From Synergistetes bacterium JGI 0000079-D21 (GTDB lineage: Bacteria; Synergistota; Synergistia; Synergistales; 79-D21): DNA of 5,590 nt. The stretch is from assembly GCA_000402835.1 (NCBI GenBank), contig AQRZ01000027.1:1-5590 (forward strand), given 5' to 3'. A program made the position numbers and the translations under genes. How positions within the stretch are numbered: the first letter of the stretch is position 1; every line of letters starts with the position of its first letter. Below the pieces are notes generated by a model. The model was given only the letters and a program-made list of their open reading frames with translations, did no database searches and had not been told where the DNA came from. This document shows, piece by piece, positions 4,887-5,590 of this stretch.

Positions 4887-5590
4887 CCTTCCTCACTTCC
4901 TTCCGGGAAAACCGTTTTTCTAATTTGGTCGATATTTCCCATGATACGCCTAGTGGTTTCAGGACGGTTCATCGTGTAGAGATGGATCCCGTCCGCACCG
5001 GCGGTGAGGAGGTCGATAATCTGGTCGGTGGCGTATGCGACTCCGGCTTCTGCAAGAGCCGCCGGTGAATTCGCATAGCGGGCCACGATGCGGGTGAAAC
5101 GAGGCGGAAGCGAGACACCGCAGAGAGAGACGATCTTCTGGACCTGTCCAGCGTTCAGGACCGGGAAGATACCCGCAACGATGGGGACGTCGATCCCCCG
5201 CCTGCAGGCCTCGTCACGGAACCGGTAGAACAGGTCGTTGTCAAAAAACAGCTGAGTGATCAGAAACTCAGCTCCGGCATCGACTTTCGCCTTCAGGAAG
5301 TCCAGGTCCTTGGACGGGTCCTGGCATTCGATGTGCCCTTCCGGGTACGCCGCTGCCCCGATGCAAAAGTTCCCGAAATGGTTCCTGCGGAGGTACCTCA
5401 CGAGATCACAGGCATAGGAAAAACTCGTCTCGCGTTTTTCCCCTTCCCCGGGCTGCGGGTCGCCTCTCAAGGCAAGGATGTTCTGAACCCCTTCATCCAG
5501 GAGGTCTTCGCAGATTTCGTCGATTTCCTGGGGCGTGTGGGCTCGGCACGTGAGGTGCGCCAGGGCCTCGATGCCGTACCCGTTGCGGAT
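4883..5590 (-). CDS. metF: 5,10-methylenetetrahydrofolate reductase MetF, 5' end outside window
   Basis: This FAD-dependent cytoplasmic TIM-barrel enzyme reduces 5,10-methylene-THF to 5-methyl-THF, the methyl donor for homocysteine methylation. The window contains 235 residues starting IRNGYGIEALAHLTC. Bacterial MetF proteins are near 290-300 residues, so roughly the first 60 are missing at the edge. Family motifs in window numbering are HLTCRAHT (12-19), ILALRGDPQPGE (38-49), FCIGAAAYPEGH (75-86), FLITQLFFDND (109-119), PIVAGIFPV (136-144) and GADGIHLYTMNRPE (198-211). A TTG at 5470 is an internal Leu codon of ALRGDP, not a start. The TGA stop overlaps the TTG start of the amidohydrolase by 4 nt. 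The gene lies upstream of the SAM riboswitch and is not directly under it, although its product serves the same pathway. Confidence 0.95.
   Translation of the reverse strand: MRNGYGIEALAHLTCRAHTPQEIDEICEDLLDEGVQNILALRGDPQPGEGEKRETSFSYACDLVRYLRRNHFGNFCIGAAAYPEGHIECQDPSKDLDFLKAKVDAGAEFLITQLFFDNDLFYRFRDEACRRGIDVPIVAGIFPVLNAGQVQKIVSLCGVSLPPRFTRIVARYANSPAALAEAGVAYATDQIIDLLTAGADGIHLYTMNRPETTRRIMGNIDQIRKTVFPEGSEEG

Overview
The window reads as a moderately GC-rich bacterial chromosome segment. A direct-sulfhydrylation methionine pathway (MetX/MetY) under a SAM-I riboswitch, a MetF homologue and a CCA-encoding tRNA operon would fit Desulfobacterota (Deltaproteobacteria) and relatives. This placement is an inference with low confidence, because nothing here is diagnostic of a genus.

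Layout. At the left edge (1-356, + strand) lies the 3' end of an IS3-family insertion sequence: the last 103 codons of the DDE transposase and a terminal sequence ending ...GGGGGCAGGTCA. Everything else is on the minus strand, so transcription runs from right to left. In that order the window holds metF (5' end outside the window), a metal-dependent amidohydrolase overlapping it by 4 nt (TTGA), a sigma70-like promoter embedded in the end of the amidohydrolase gene, a complete SAM-I riboswitch with antiterminator and terminator, metY, metX (overlapping metY by 20 nt), a near-consensus promoter whose -35 box overlaps the metX stop codon, and five tRNA genes (Val-TAC, Asp-GTC, Phe-GAA, Gly-GCC, Cys-GCA) closed by a strong intrinsic terminator. 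A 53-codon unidentified gene with its own Shine-Dalgarno and its own downstream terminator follows.

How it works together. MetX acylates homoserine, and MetY replaces the acyl group with sulfide to give homocysteine. MetF supplies 5-methyltetrahydrofolate, the methyl donor for the final step by MetE or MetH (not in the window). SAM, the downstream product, should bind the leader RNA and stop transcription before metY. Because the riboswitch lies between the metF-amidohydrolase pair and metYX, it would control transcripts starting at the local promoter and also read-through from metF. No terminator is visible between metX and the tRNA operon, so met transcripts may run into the tRNAs.

Most of the content belongs to known families. 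The points of interest are the tightly nested promoters, the unassigned amidohydrolase coupled to metF, and the orphan 53-aa gene between two terminators. I found no evidence of an entirely new system.
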